DNA from: Chitinophaga sp. YR627
GTDB taxonomy: Bacteria > Bacteroidota > Bacteroidia > Chitinophagales > Chitinophagaceae
Direction: 5' to 3'
Assembly (NCBI RefSeq): GCF_900114995.1
Contig: NZ_FOUX01000008.1
Coordinates: forward strand, 62,001-126,000
DNA: 64,000 nucleotides
A program made the translations under genes and the position numbers. Shown piece after piece: positions 18,039 through 25,976 of this stretch (position 1 is the first letter of the stretch; the number at the start of each line of letters is the position of its first letter). Under the pieces are notes generated by a model. It did no database searches. It saw only the letters and a program-made list of their open reading frames with translations, and was not told the DNA's origin.

Positions 18039-18669
18039 TTACTGGGCAAAACCGGTACGGCCACCACCGGTCAGGAAGGTAGCCAGCATTCTGGTTTTTT
18101 GTCCGGCAGTAAACATGTACATACACCTGTCATCGGTATAATCCATGTAGTTCATGGTCATTTCTATCGGATTGCCTGCGCAGGTGCTCAGGTGTGGATA
18201 GCCCGGACAACCATAATTAGGCGCATTTTGCGTAGGGGTATCACCTACGAAGTCATTACCGCAGGTGGCATCACCCCAGATATGACGGAGGTTGAGCCAA
18301 TGGCCTATTTCATGTGTGGCAGTTCTGCCTTTGTTGAAAGGCGAAGTAGCTGTACCGGTGTTGCCGAAGCAATCATCTGCGATCACTACGCCATCAGTAG
18401 CGGCAGCACCACCAGGGAATTGTGCATAACCGATCACACCGCCGCTCATAGCGCCTACTATCCATATGTTCAATACGTGCCATTCTGGCGGCCAGTGAAG
18501 GGTCTTTTCTTAATTGTTCCTGTAATACTTCCATCGAAGCGCAACGTTTTCCGAGGGTCGCGGGTTGCTCTTCCGGCGTGTTGTTGTCTGTTGCGGCAGG
18601 TTTATCATTTTTAGAGCAGGCTGACAGTAGAATGGTGCCACAAAGCAATAGCAAACATAGTCTTTTCAT
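18039..18669 (-). pseudogene. M43 (pappalysin-like) zinc metallopeptidase, disrupted by internal deletion and frameshift
   Basis: The 5' part (ATG 18669) encodes a lipoprotein signal MKRLCLLLLCGTILLSAC and the start of the propeptide (GKRCASMEVLQEQL to RMARIE). It then runs out of frame. The frame to its right, from about 18473, encodes NIWIVGAMSGGVIGYAQFPG, the zinc site HEIGHWLNLRH, DTPTQNAPNYGCP and the Met-turn region TMNYMDYTDD to the natural C-terminus. The family normally has about 100-120 residues between these parts, so a segment is missing at about 18465-18480 and the join shifts frame. The total of 631 bases is not a multiple of three. A TTG at 18473 could give a 144-residue catalytic fragment without signal, probably non-functional. 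Confidence 0.85.
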
Positions 18670-19001
18670 TGTGTTTACAGATTTGGTAGTTACTCATACA
18701 TCTATCTTAGGGTTTACTGACCGGGAGAGAGAAGGATAGATAGTGGGTTTACCGTACAAATATAGGAGGATCGGGTGCAATAAATAAGCCTCCCAGGTAA
18801 ATCCTGAGAGGCTTATCAGACTAGACTAAAATAAAACAATAAAACTAACGCTTTAACCAAATTGACCTGCTCTTAATGGGTACGAGGGAAAAGGTAAATT
18901 TTGTTCGGGTGCAAAATTATCTGAAAGACTTTATTGAAAATATCCCTGAAAACCGTCATTTATGTATTTTGTGTATGGATAAACTGAAATTTAATATAGC
19001 T
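18670..19001. other. gene-free stretch with one strong orphan hairpin
   Basis: 332 bases between the divergent M43 remnant and the dehydrogenase. Its only clear structure is the hairpin at 18784-18816. An open frame runs into the dehydrogenase from 18876, but its N-terminal 42 residues look like no protein and I treat them as untranslated. Confidence 0.45.
18784..18816. terminator. orphan terminator-like hairpin
   Basis: Arms ATAAGCCTC (18784-18792) and GAGGCTTAT (18808-18816) enclose a second stem CAGG/CCTG with a five-base loop. On the minus strand TTATTG follows. It lies upstream of both flanking genes, so it terminates nothing obvious; it may be the relic of a lost gene or an attenuator. 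Confidence 0.5.
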
Positions 19002-19985
19002 ATGCGAAAGAGAGTGTACATAACAAGAACAGTTCCTGAGATTGCGTTGCAACATTTAAAAACGAATGGCATCGATTATACGGTATGGACGGAAAGACGT
19101 CATCAGGATGAAGAAGAGCTCATTCCTGTGCTGAAGGATTACGACGCTATGATAGTGTCCGGTCCGCTGAAGGTAAACCGGGCCTTTCTCGAAGCATGCA
19201 GCCATCTCCGGATTGTCTCTATGATGTCAGTAGGATATGATAACGTGGATGTTGCAGCTGCAAAAGAACTGGGTATTGCAGTAGGTAACACACCGGGCGT
19301 ACTGAGCGGCGCTACCGCTGATACGGCATTTTTGCTGATGCTGGCCGCTTCCCGCAAAGCTTTTCATATGCACAAGGAGATCATAAGGGGAAACTGGAAT
19401 TTCTGGGACCCTACGGCGAATCTTGGTCTGGAGTTGAAAGGTAAAACACTGGGAATAGTTGGTTTGGGCAGGATAGGGTTTGAACTGGCACAACGATGTA
19501 TCGGTGCATATGGTATGAAACTCATTTATCACAACCGTGGTACAAATGAAGAAGCAGAAAGGGAACTGGGCGCTGTCCGCGTATCTTTCGATGAACTGCT
19601 ACAGCAGAGTGATGTGGTTTCCGTACATACTGCTCTGACACCTGAGACAAAAGAGCTCTTCAATAAGGAGGCGTTCAGTAAAATGAAACCCAACGCCATC
19701 TTCGTCAATACTGCCAGAGGAGGGATCCACAATGAAGCCGACCTTATCGCTGCACTGGAGAACGGTACCATCTGGGGCGCAGGACTGGACGTCACGAATC
19801 CTGAACCAATGGCAGCAGATAACCCACTGCTGAACATGCATAATGTAGCTGTGTTACCGCATATTGGTTCTGCTACTGTTGATACGCGTAACGCAATGGC
19901 GGCCATAGCAGCCAGAAATGTCATCCGGACATTTGAAGGAAAAGCGCTGGAGCACGCCGTTGTAGAAAATATCCACCGCCTGTAA
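19002..19985 (+). CDS. D-isomer-specific 2-hydroxyacid dehydrogenase (glyoxylate/hydroxypyruvate reductase-like)
   Basis: 327 residues from ATG 19002, the typical family length. The Rossmann loop GIVGLGRIG (G154-G159) binds NAD(P)H, and the catalytic triad is visible as R239 (NTARGG), E268 (NPEP) and H287 (LPHIGSAT). Closest in look to D-glycerate dehydrogenase / glyoxylate reductase; the substrate cannot be set by sequence alone. It is about 6 kb from the purine-degradation operon, whose end product is a glyoxylate precursor; a link is speculative. Starting at 18876 instead would add a non-homologous tail. Confidence 0.88.
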   Translation: MRKRVYITRTVPEIALQHLKTNGIDYTVWTERRHQDEEELIPVLKDYDAMIVSGPLKVNRAFLEACSHLRIVSMMSVGYDNVDVAAAKELGIAVGNTPGVLSGATADTAFLLMLAASRKAFHMHKEIIRGNWNFWDPTANLGLELKGKTLGIVGLGRIGFELAQRCIGAYGMKLIYHNRGTNEEAERELGAVRVSFDELLQQSDVVSVHTALTPETKELFNKEAFSKMKPNAIFVNTARGGIHNEADLIAALENGTIWGAGLDVTNPEPMAADNPLLNMHNVAVLPHIGSATVDTRNAMAAIAARNVIRTFEGKALEHAVVENIHRL

Positions 19986-20014
19986 GGGAGGCTGCGGGGA
20001 AAATCGTTTATTTA

Positions 20015-20134
20015 AATTACGAATTGGGGATGCCCTTTAAGTAAAGGGTTTGGTTGGTGTTAATGGTCTGTTAGACATTTATAAAAATGATCTGCTGTTT
20101 TTAACTTACAGCTAATCATTCCTGATTCGTAATT
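20015..20134. repeat. imperfect inverted repeat between dehydrogenase and PL11 genes
   Basis: Left arm 20015-20031 (AATTACGAATT...) and right arm 20118-20134 (...ATTCGTAATT) match at 13 of 17 positions across an 86-base spacer. The spacer also holds a small CCCTTT/AAAGGG hairpin at 20033-20048 that may end the dehydrogenase transcript. Confidence 0.4.
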
Positions 20135-20168
20135 GTTTTAAATATCCGGTCACCCTAAAACTTCCCGT

Positions 20169-22313
20169 ATGAAAAAGCTTATTACAAATTTCCTGCTTTT
20201 TTTAAGTCTCCTGTTCTTTTCTTTTGCCGCATCGGCACAGTCCAAACAAATGGAATTCCTTTCGAGAGCCCCTGTCGCCGTCCGGCAAAGCAGCAGCGCT
20301 GTTTTTGTCAGCTGGCGTATGCTGGGGACTGACCCTGCTGCTATCAGTTTCAATGTGTACAGGAATGGTGTAAAACTGAATGCAACTCCTATTACCAATT
20401 CCACGAATTATGTAGATAATGTTACCACCAATGGTACTTACACCATACGCCCTGTTATCAATGGCACTGAACAGGCCCCGACAGCTGCTGTCAGTGTGTG
20501 GACGAGCATTTACAAAACCATCCCTTTACAGGTCCCTCCGGGAGGCACTACGCCTGCAGGGGAGGCGTATACCTATACTGCAAATGATTGCAGTGTTGGT
20601 GACCTGGATGGTGATGGTGAATATGAGATCATCCTGAAATGGGATCCTACTAATGCGAAAGACAACAGTCAGAGCGGCTATACGGGCAATGTCTATATCG
20701 ATGCCTACAGAATGAATGGTACCCGTATGTGGCGTGTCGATCTGGGGCGTAATATCCGTGCAGGGGCACATTATACGCAGTTTATGGTGTATGACCTGGA
20801 CGGTGATGGAAAAGCAGAAGTAGCCATGAAAACGGCAGATGCCACCATAGATGGTGTCGGTACTGTGATCGGTTCTGCCAGTGCCGATTACAGGAATAGT
20901 AGCGGGTATGTGTTAAGTGGTCCTGAATTCCTGACCATCTTCAACGGACAAACCGGCGCTGCAATGGCTACCACCAATTACCTGCCTGCCCGTGGTACCG
21001 TTTCCTCCTGGGGTGATAACTATGGGAATCGCGTGGACAGGTTTGTCAATGCGGTCGCCTATCTCGATGGCGCCCGTCCTTCACTGATCATGGGACGTGG
21101 TTACTATACACGTCTGGTCAGGGTAGCATGGGACTGGCGTAATGGTCAGCTGACACAACGCTGGACCTTTGATAGTAATGCCTCCGGTAATAGTGCTTAC
21201 GCCGGACAGGGAAATCACCAGGTTACCGTCGGAGATGTGGATAACGATGGTAAACAGGAACTGATCAATGGCTCCAGCGCTATTAATGATAACGGCAGCG
21301 GACTTTATGCCAACGGATTAGGACATGGGGATGCCATGCATATGACCGATCTCGATCCTGAGAGACCCGGACAGGAGTTATGGCAATGTCATGAGACACA
21401 GTCCCAATATGGCAATTATGGTATTGAGTTCAGAGATGCAGGCAGTGGTACACCGATATGGGGCAGAGGTCCTTCCCAGGGTGTTTCCGGCGATATTGGC
21501 AGAGCCATGGCTGGTGATGTTGATCCGACTTACCTGGGATATGAAGTATGGGCTTCCGCCGGCGAACTGTATACCTGTAAAGGCGTTTCCATTGGTACTG
21601 CGAAACCCAGTAATAACTTTGGTATCTGGTGGGATGGTGATCTGTGTCGGGAACTGCTGGATGGCGTAAAACTGGATAAATGGAACTATACGTCAAAAGC
21701 ACTGAACCGCATACTGACCTTGTCTGACTATGGTGCTACTTCCAATAACAGTACAAAGGCCAATCCCTGCCTGACAGCAGACCTCTTAGGCGACTGGCGG
21801 GAAGAGATCCTGCTGAGAAGCACTGATAACAGCAGTCTGTTGTTATTCACCACGACAACGCCTACCAGTTACCGCTTGTATACCCTGATGCATAATCCGC
21901 AGTATCGCACAGCTATTGCCTGGCAGAATACGGCCTATAATCAGCCGCCCTATCCCGATTATTACCTGGGTACCGGTATGAGCACACCCCCGCAACCGAA
22001 TATCTATATTCCCAATAGTCCGGCCCTACGCACAGCGGAGCAAGCCGCAGATATAATACCTGACGCTAATACACTGGCCATTCGTCCTAATCCGGTGGAT
22101 AATGCAGCTTATCTTGACTACAAAAGTGAGAATACCCGTTTAATCGTTGTTATAAGCGCAGGAGACGGCCGTGTGGTGTTTAGGCGTACTGGTAGTGTCA
22201 CAGAGTTAAATAATGGTTTAAATGCCGTAATAGGTGGTTTTGCGAAGGGAATGTACATCGTGCAGCTGAGAGATGGCAAAAAGCAGTTCAAAGGAAAGAT
22301 CGTGAAACAGTGA
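20169..22313 (+). CDS. rhamnogalacturonan lyase, polysaccharide lyase family 11, with T9SS sorting domain
   Basis: 714 residues. Signal peptide cut after ASA (about 23). An N-terminal beta-sandwich (about 28-112) precedes the PL11 eight-bladed propeller, with repeated calcium loops DLDGDGEYEI, DLDGDGKAEV and DVDNDGKQEL and the conserved GHGDAMHMTDLDP and DLLGDWREEILLRS segments. A T9SS type A tail occupies the last 80 residues. PL11 enzymes cleave the rhamnogalacturonan I backbone of pectin by beta-elimination; this one should act outside or on the cell surface. No other pectin genes are adjacent. Confidence 0.94.
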   Translation: MKKLITNFLLFLSLLFFSFAASAQSKQMEFLSRAPVAVRQSSSAVFVSWRMLGTDPAAISFNVYRNGVKLNATPITNSTNYVDNVTTNGTYTIRPVINGTEQAPTAAVSVWTSIYKTIPLQVPPGGTTPAGEAYTYTANDCSVGDLDGDGEYEIILKWDPTNAKDNSQSGYTGNVYIDAYRMNGTRMWRVDLGRNIRAGAHYTQFMVYDLDGDGKAEVAMKTADATIDGVGTVIGSASADYRNSSGYVLSGPEFLTIFNGQTGAAMATTNYLPARGTVSSWGDNYGNRVDRFVNAVAYLDGARPSLIMGRGYYTRLVRVAWDWRNGQLTQRWTFDSNASGNSAYAGQGNHQVTVGDVDNDGKQELINGSSAINDNGSGLYANGLGHGDAMHMTDLDPERPGQELWQCHETQSQYGNYGIEFRDAGSGTPIWGRGPSQGVSGDIGRAMAGDVDPTYLGYEVWASAGELYTCKGVSIGTAKPSNNFGIWWDGDLCRELLDGVKLDKWNYTSKALNRILTLSDYGATSNNSTKANPCLTADLLGDWREEILLRSTDNSSLLLFTTTTPTSYRLYTLMHNPQYRTAIAWQNTAYNQPPYPDYYLGTGMSTPPQPNIYIPNSPALRTAEQAADIIPDANTLAIRPNPVDNAAYLDYKSENTRLIVVISAGDGRVVFRRTGSVTELNNGLNAVIGGFAKGMYIVQLRDGKKQFKGKIVKQ

Positions 22314-22330
22314 TACTGATGGAGATGGTT

Positions 22331-22376
22331 ATAAATAAAGAATGGCCTCCAGTAATGGAAGCCATTCTTTATTTAT
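22331..22376. terminator. bidirectional terminator
   Basis: A perfect 16-bp stem (22331-22346 with 22361-22376) whose 14-base loop can pair further (TCCA/TGGA). It lies between the convergent PL11 and lipoprotein genes, with A/T-rich ends suited to both directions. Confidence 0.9.
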
Positions 22377-22382
22377 AACTGA

Positions 22383-23336
22383 TTATTTCTTTTGTTCATA
22401 AAAGAACTCAGCCCCGTAAAGGTCTAGCGTGTTTTCAAAGTATTTATATGTTTTTAACATGCCATTCTCATCAAATGTAGCCCTGTTCTCATAGTCAATA
22501 TAGTTTGTTATTTCTTTTTTCTCCTTAATGTCATAACTGTAAAATCTCATTGAACCATTATTGAAAATAGTATTGGCAGATGTAAATAAGTTACTTGTGA
22601 ACAGATGAGTAGAAGTACGACCGCCGAAGTAAGACATATAACCGTTTTCACGGTGTGCCAACACAAATAAATAGGCGGATGGTAGTCTCTTTAAACCGAT
22701 GCTGGCCGGATTACTTTGCCTGGATGGAAACATCGTACACTGGTAATCAATGCCGCCATAGTCATAGACTGTAGCGTGTGTTGCTTCAAGAATGCCGGTC
22801 GGGTCCCAGGAGAAATTAAATTGAGCTGTACCTAAAGTATCCGGTTTAATAAAAATGATGTTTGCAGCCATTATCGCTCTTCCTTGACTGTTCTTTTTAA
22901 AGTATGTTGTGGCGCTGTGATCATAAAAAATTTTCGTTGCAACTATACTGTCAAGCTGGCCATTCGTATACTTTAACGCGTAGTGAGCCGTGTCTTTAGC
23001 ATCTCTTGACATTTTCCAATCTACAGTTGACAGAGTACCATCTTCATTGTAAGAGAATGTGAATACGAAGGTTGATGACTGAGCCAGGTGTTCAATTTTT
23101 ACAACCTGGTTATGGTCATTGTAAATTAGTGTGTCAGTCAACAAGGTACGTTTTGGACCAGATGAATAATAGTCATAGGTCACCGCCTTTCTTAGTAGCA
23201 TATCATCGGGCATTGTCTCCGCTGGCTTACCCGGGTCTACTACCGGCTCAACGGGTTTGTCCTCTTTTTTACAGGAAAAAAACAATGTGAGTGTAACCAC
23301 GATCAGTAGTACATTACTGCGTTTAACAAGTTTCAT
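22383..23336 (-). CDS. lipoprotein with YD-repeat-like strands, function unknown
   Basis: 317 residues. Lipobox LFFSC gives lipidation at about Cys22, followed by a Pro/Lys/Glu linker. The body consists of repeated short beta-hairpins such as LIYNDHNQVVKIEH, FSYNEDGTLSTVDW and ATFDENGMLKTYKY, as in DUF4595-type or RHS/YD-repeat-like Bacteroidota surface proteins. Probably on the cell surface or periplasmic face of the outer membrane. No functional residues can be named. Confidence 0.6.
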   Translation of the reverse strand: MKLVKRSNVLLIVVTLTLFFSCKKEDKPVEPVVDPGKPAETMPDDMLLRKAVTYDYYSSGPKRTLLTDTLIYNDHNQVVKIEHLAQSSTFVFTFSYNEDGTLSTVDWKMSRDAKDTAHYALKYTNGQLDSIVATKIFYDHSATTYFKKNSQGRAIMAANIIFIKPDTLGTAQFNFSWDPTGILEATHATVYDYGGIDYQCTMFPSRQSNPASIGLKRLPSAYLFVLAHRENGYMSYFGGRTSTHLFTSNLFTSANTIFNNGSMRFYSYDIKEKKEITNYIDYENRATFDENGMLKTYKYFENTLDLYGAEFFYEQKK

Positions 23337-23362
23337 AGGTCAATATGAATTAATGAAGGTTG

Positions 23363-23370
23363 CAAAGTTA
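23363..23370 (-). promoter_or_regulatory. -7 promoter box of the lipoprotein gene
   Basis: Read on the minus strand this is TAACTTTG, a TAnnTTTG match, 26 bases upstream of the start at 23336. Confidence 0.45.
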
Positions 23371-23420
23371 AGGCAAACAAATGTTAAAAATATATAAATT
23401 GTTTAATGGTCAGAGAGAAT

Positions 23421-23453
23421 AAAAAAAGCTTCCGGAATATCATTCCGGAAGCC
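23421..23453 (-). terminator. terminator of the serine hydrolase gene
   Basis: On the minus strand GCTTCCGGAAT and its complement (23428-23452, three-base loop) are followed by seven T (23421-23427), 22 bases after the stop at 23475. Confidence 0.9.
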
Positions 23454-23474
23454 AGTGTATATCTTCAGTAAGCG

Positions 23475-24815
23475 TTATTTTATCTTTTTACCAGGCAGTT
23501 CCCTGTCATTCTGGTACAGGATCATACCTGTCACTTCATGTTGCTCGTTCCTGGTAAATCCAACCTGCGCATCTACTATTTTCAGGAAAAAGAAATCCTC
23601 TTTTTCTGCAAATAATGGTGATTCCTTTTGACCGGTAGGCTGTCCCATCAGCATACCATCTTTTACGCTCATTACGATGTTAAATCCGGGACGCAGGTTA
23701 TACTCCCCTACATATTGTTGTAATGTCGTTTCCGGTAGTTTGATCGCGATCCGCTCTTTTGGTATAACGTACGGTTGATTATATAGTACGGCCAGCAGTG
23801 AGGAAGCTATCTTACTGACGTCTCTGTCGGAAGCATTATCCAGTACGATCACACAAACGTCGTCTTCCGGTACTCTCATAATACTGGTGATATATCCATG
23901 GATACCACCACCATGTGACACTTTACGTTTTCCTGCAATAGAGTCAGATTCCCATCCGTAACCGTAATGGTTCATAAATGGGGTATACGCTTTTTCCCAG
24001 TCAGCTTTCGAAATGATCTTATACTGCTGCGCGGCCTGGTGCCATTTATAAAGGTCTGCAGTAGTACTGTACATGGCGCCTGCTGCAAAGGATACACTGG
24101 AATCTACACCGGGCGCAGGCGTACTGCTGGAATCATTGATATTGAAGTAACCGGTGGACTTTTTACTATCCTTCAGGTTTTTGAAGTCAAAGCCGGTATG
24201 GTCCATATGTAAGGGCGTAAAGATGTATTTCCTTACTACCTGTTCGTAAGGTTTGCCGGTCACCTTTTCGATGATATAACCCAGCATGGAATAGCCTGAA
24301 TTGGAATAATCCCATTTAGTGCCGGGGGAGAAGTTCAGCGGTTTATCTTTGAACAGGGCCATGATCTTTTCCCTGCTGGCCGGATTACTCACTTCCTTAT
24401 CCATAAAGTCTTTGTCATTGGTATAGTTGAAAATACCAGAAGTATGCGTCAGCAGATTTTCTATGGTAATACTGTCCCCTTTGGGATAGTCCGGAAAGTA
24501 CTTAGACAGTTTATCCTGTATACTGAGTTTATGCTCTTCGGCCAGCCTGAGGATGACCGTAGCGGTGAATTGCTTGGTAACAGATCCCAATTGGAAAATA
24601 GTGCCGGTTTCGTTGCGGATGCTGTCAGCCGTACGCTGATAACCATAGGCTTTATCCAGCAGGATATTACCTTTCTGTGTAACCAGTACGGTACCATTGA
24701 ATTTGTGTAATCTGCTGTAAGCGCTGACCAGTGAGTCCAGTTTGGCAGTAGTGTCCTGTGCAAATACATTGTGCAATGAGCCGAGGATAAGCCCGAGGCA
24801 AAGCAATTTTTTCAT
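23475..24815 (-). CDS. secreted class C beta-lactamase-like serine hydrolase
   Basis: 446 residues with a signal peptide cut after VFA (about 19). The three penicillin-binding-fold motifs are present: S78-V-T-K81, Y170-S-N172 and SHGGG near residue 306. A C-terminal domain of about 100 residues follows (QYVGEYNLRPGFN), as in the large group of beta-lactamase-related esterases and D-aminopeptidases. A role in resistance is not implied; the peptide or ester substrate is unknown. Divergent from the ThuA-like gene. Confidence 0.9.
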   Translation of the reverse strand: MKKLLCLGLILGSLHNVFAQDTTAKLDSLVSAYSRLHKFNGTVLVTQKGNILLDKAYGYQRTADSIRNETGTIFQLGSVTKQFTATVILRLAEEHKLSIQDKLSKYFPDYPKGDSITIENLLTHTSGIFNYTNDKDFMDKEVSNPASREKIMALFKDKPLNFSPGTKWDYSNSGYSMLGYIIEKVTGKPYEQVVRKYIFTPLHMDHTGFDFKNLKDSKKSTGYFNINDSSSTPAPGVDSSVSFAAGAMYSTTADLYKWHQAAQQYKIISKADWEKAYTPFMNHYGYGWESDSIAGKRKVSHGGGIHGYITSIMRVPEDDVCVIVLDNASDRDVSKIASSLLAVLYNQPYVIPKERIAIKLPETTLQQYVGEYNLRPGFNIVMSVKDGMLMGQPTGQKESPLFAEKEDFFFLKIVDAQVGFTRNEQHEVTGMILYQNDRELPGKKIK

Positions 24816-24901
24816 GTGTATTGTAATTTGGGAAGACGGCTGGGCTATGTTGTGAACCTAAAGATAATGTTATATTTTGGGATTATATAAATTCACGTAT
24901 C

Positions 24902-25723
24902 ATGAAAAGATTATTGCAGGGAATATTGATCTGTATCTGTTCCCTGACCCTCCTCTCCGTACAGGCGCAAAATAACAAATCCTTTAAAGTACTCGGTTTT
25001 TACACAGCTTTACATGACCAGGCGCATATCAGTTTTGTACATGAAGCCAATCGCTGGTTTGCAGACATGGCAAGACGGTATCACTTCACCTATGATTCCA
25101 CTAATGACTGGAATAAGCTAAATACGGACGTACTGGCACAATATCAGGTCGTCCTTTTCCTTGACACCAGACCAGATACGCCTGCTCAGCGGGAGGCCTT
25201 CAGAAAGTACATGGAAAATGGAGGCGCCTGGATGGGTTTTCATTTCTCCGCTTTTGCGCTGACGCCTTCTGATTATCCGCAGAACTGGGACTGGTACCAT
25301 AACGAATTCCTGGGTTCAGGCTCCTATGGCAGCAATACCTGGCGGCCTACTTCCGCCATTCTGCGTGTAGAACATCCGGAACATCCTGCCATGAAACATC
25401 TGCCGGCTACTTTTAAAGCATCGCCCAATGAATGGTACAGATGGTCCAATGACCTGAAAGCAAATAAGGATATTGAGATTCTCTTATCTATTGATCCTGC
25501 GAGTTTTCCGCTGGGTACCGGTCCTAAACCCCATGAGATCTGGCATAGCGGATATTACCCTGTAGTGTGGACAAACAAACATTATAAGATGATCTATATG
25601 AATATGGGGCATAACGATATTGATTATGAACACCATACCAACAAGGACCTTTCCCATACTTTCGACAATAAGCTACAAAGCCGCTTTATCCTGGATGCAT
25701 TGTTCTGGCTGGGCGGTCGTTAA
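24902..25723 (+). CDS. secreted ThuA-like glutamine-amidotransferase-fold protein
   Basis: 273 residues with a signal peptide cut after VQA (about 22). The ThuA domain covers the rest: VLGFYTALHDQAHISFVHEA, VVLFLDTRP, GAWMGFHFSAFA, EHPEHPAMKHLP and the closing YMNMGHND. ThuA-like proteins are implicated in disaccharide (trehalose/sucrose) use and 3-keto-sugar metabolism and often sit in secreted sugar-oxidising systems, but this gene is isolated. The classical amidotransferase nucleophile Cys is absent, as usual in the family. Confidence 0.88.
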   Translation: MKRLLQGILICICSLTLLSVQAQNNKSFKVLGFYTALHDQAHISFVHEANRWFADMARRYHFTYDSTNDWNKLNTDVLAQYQVVLFLDTRPDTPAQREAFRKYMENGGAWMGFHFSAFALTPSDYPQNWDWYHNEFLGSGSYGSNTWRPTSAILRVEHPEHPAMKHLPATFKASPNEWYRWSNDLKANKDIEILLSIDPASFPLGTGPKPHEIWHSGYYPVVWTNKHYKMIYMNMGHNDIDYEHHTNKDLSHTFDNKLQSRFILDALFWLGGR

Positions 25724-25921
25724 TCAGCTTACTTTCTCATAGGCATAATGTCCCTTGATGTGTTTATTTAGATAGGTGCCTTTTGACCCGGAGGTCTTCA
25801 TCGCCTGATATACTTCCTCCGGTACGTTCTTGTAGTCATAGACTAAACCCGAAACGAAGATGACCCGCAGCGTCGCTGTTTCCTGGTCATAATGCATTCT
25901 ATATACAACAGATGACGGCAT
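25724..25921 (-). CDS. KTSC-domain small protein
   Basis: 65 residues from ATG 25921; the GTG just before it adds only one residue. Nearly the whole protein is a KTSC domain: VYRMHYDQETATLRVIF, SGLVYDYKNVPEEVYQAM and KTSGSKGTYLNKHIKGHY. These small domains are found alone or fused to lysyl-tRNA synthetase-related proteins; their role is not known to me. Last gene of the minus-strand purine operon, 55 bases after its neighbour, so it may simply be carried along. Confidence 0.8.
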   Translation of the reverse strand: MPSSVVYRMHYDQETATLRVIFVSGLVYDYKNVPEEVYQAMKTSGSKGTYLNKHIKGHYAYEKVS

Positions 25922-25976
25922 CACTGATCTGTGTACAATTGCCGCGCCAGTCCTGGCAGCGTCAGCGGTATACCGG

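Noticed and set aside
18876..19001. N-terminal extension of the 2-hydroxyacid dehydrogenase
   Set aside because: The 42 additional residues precede the normal family start (MRKRVYITR) and resemble no targeting signal.
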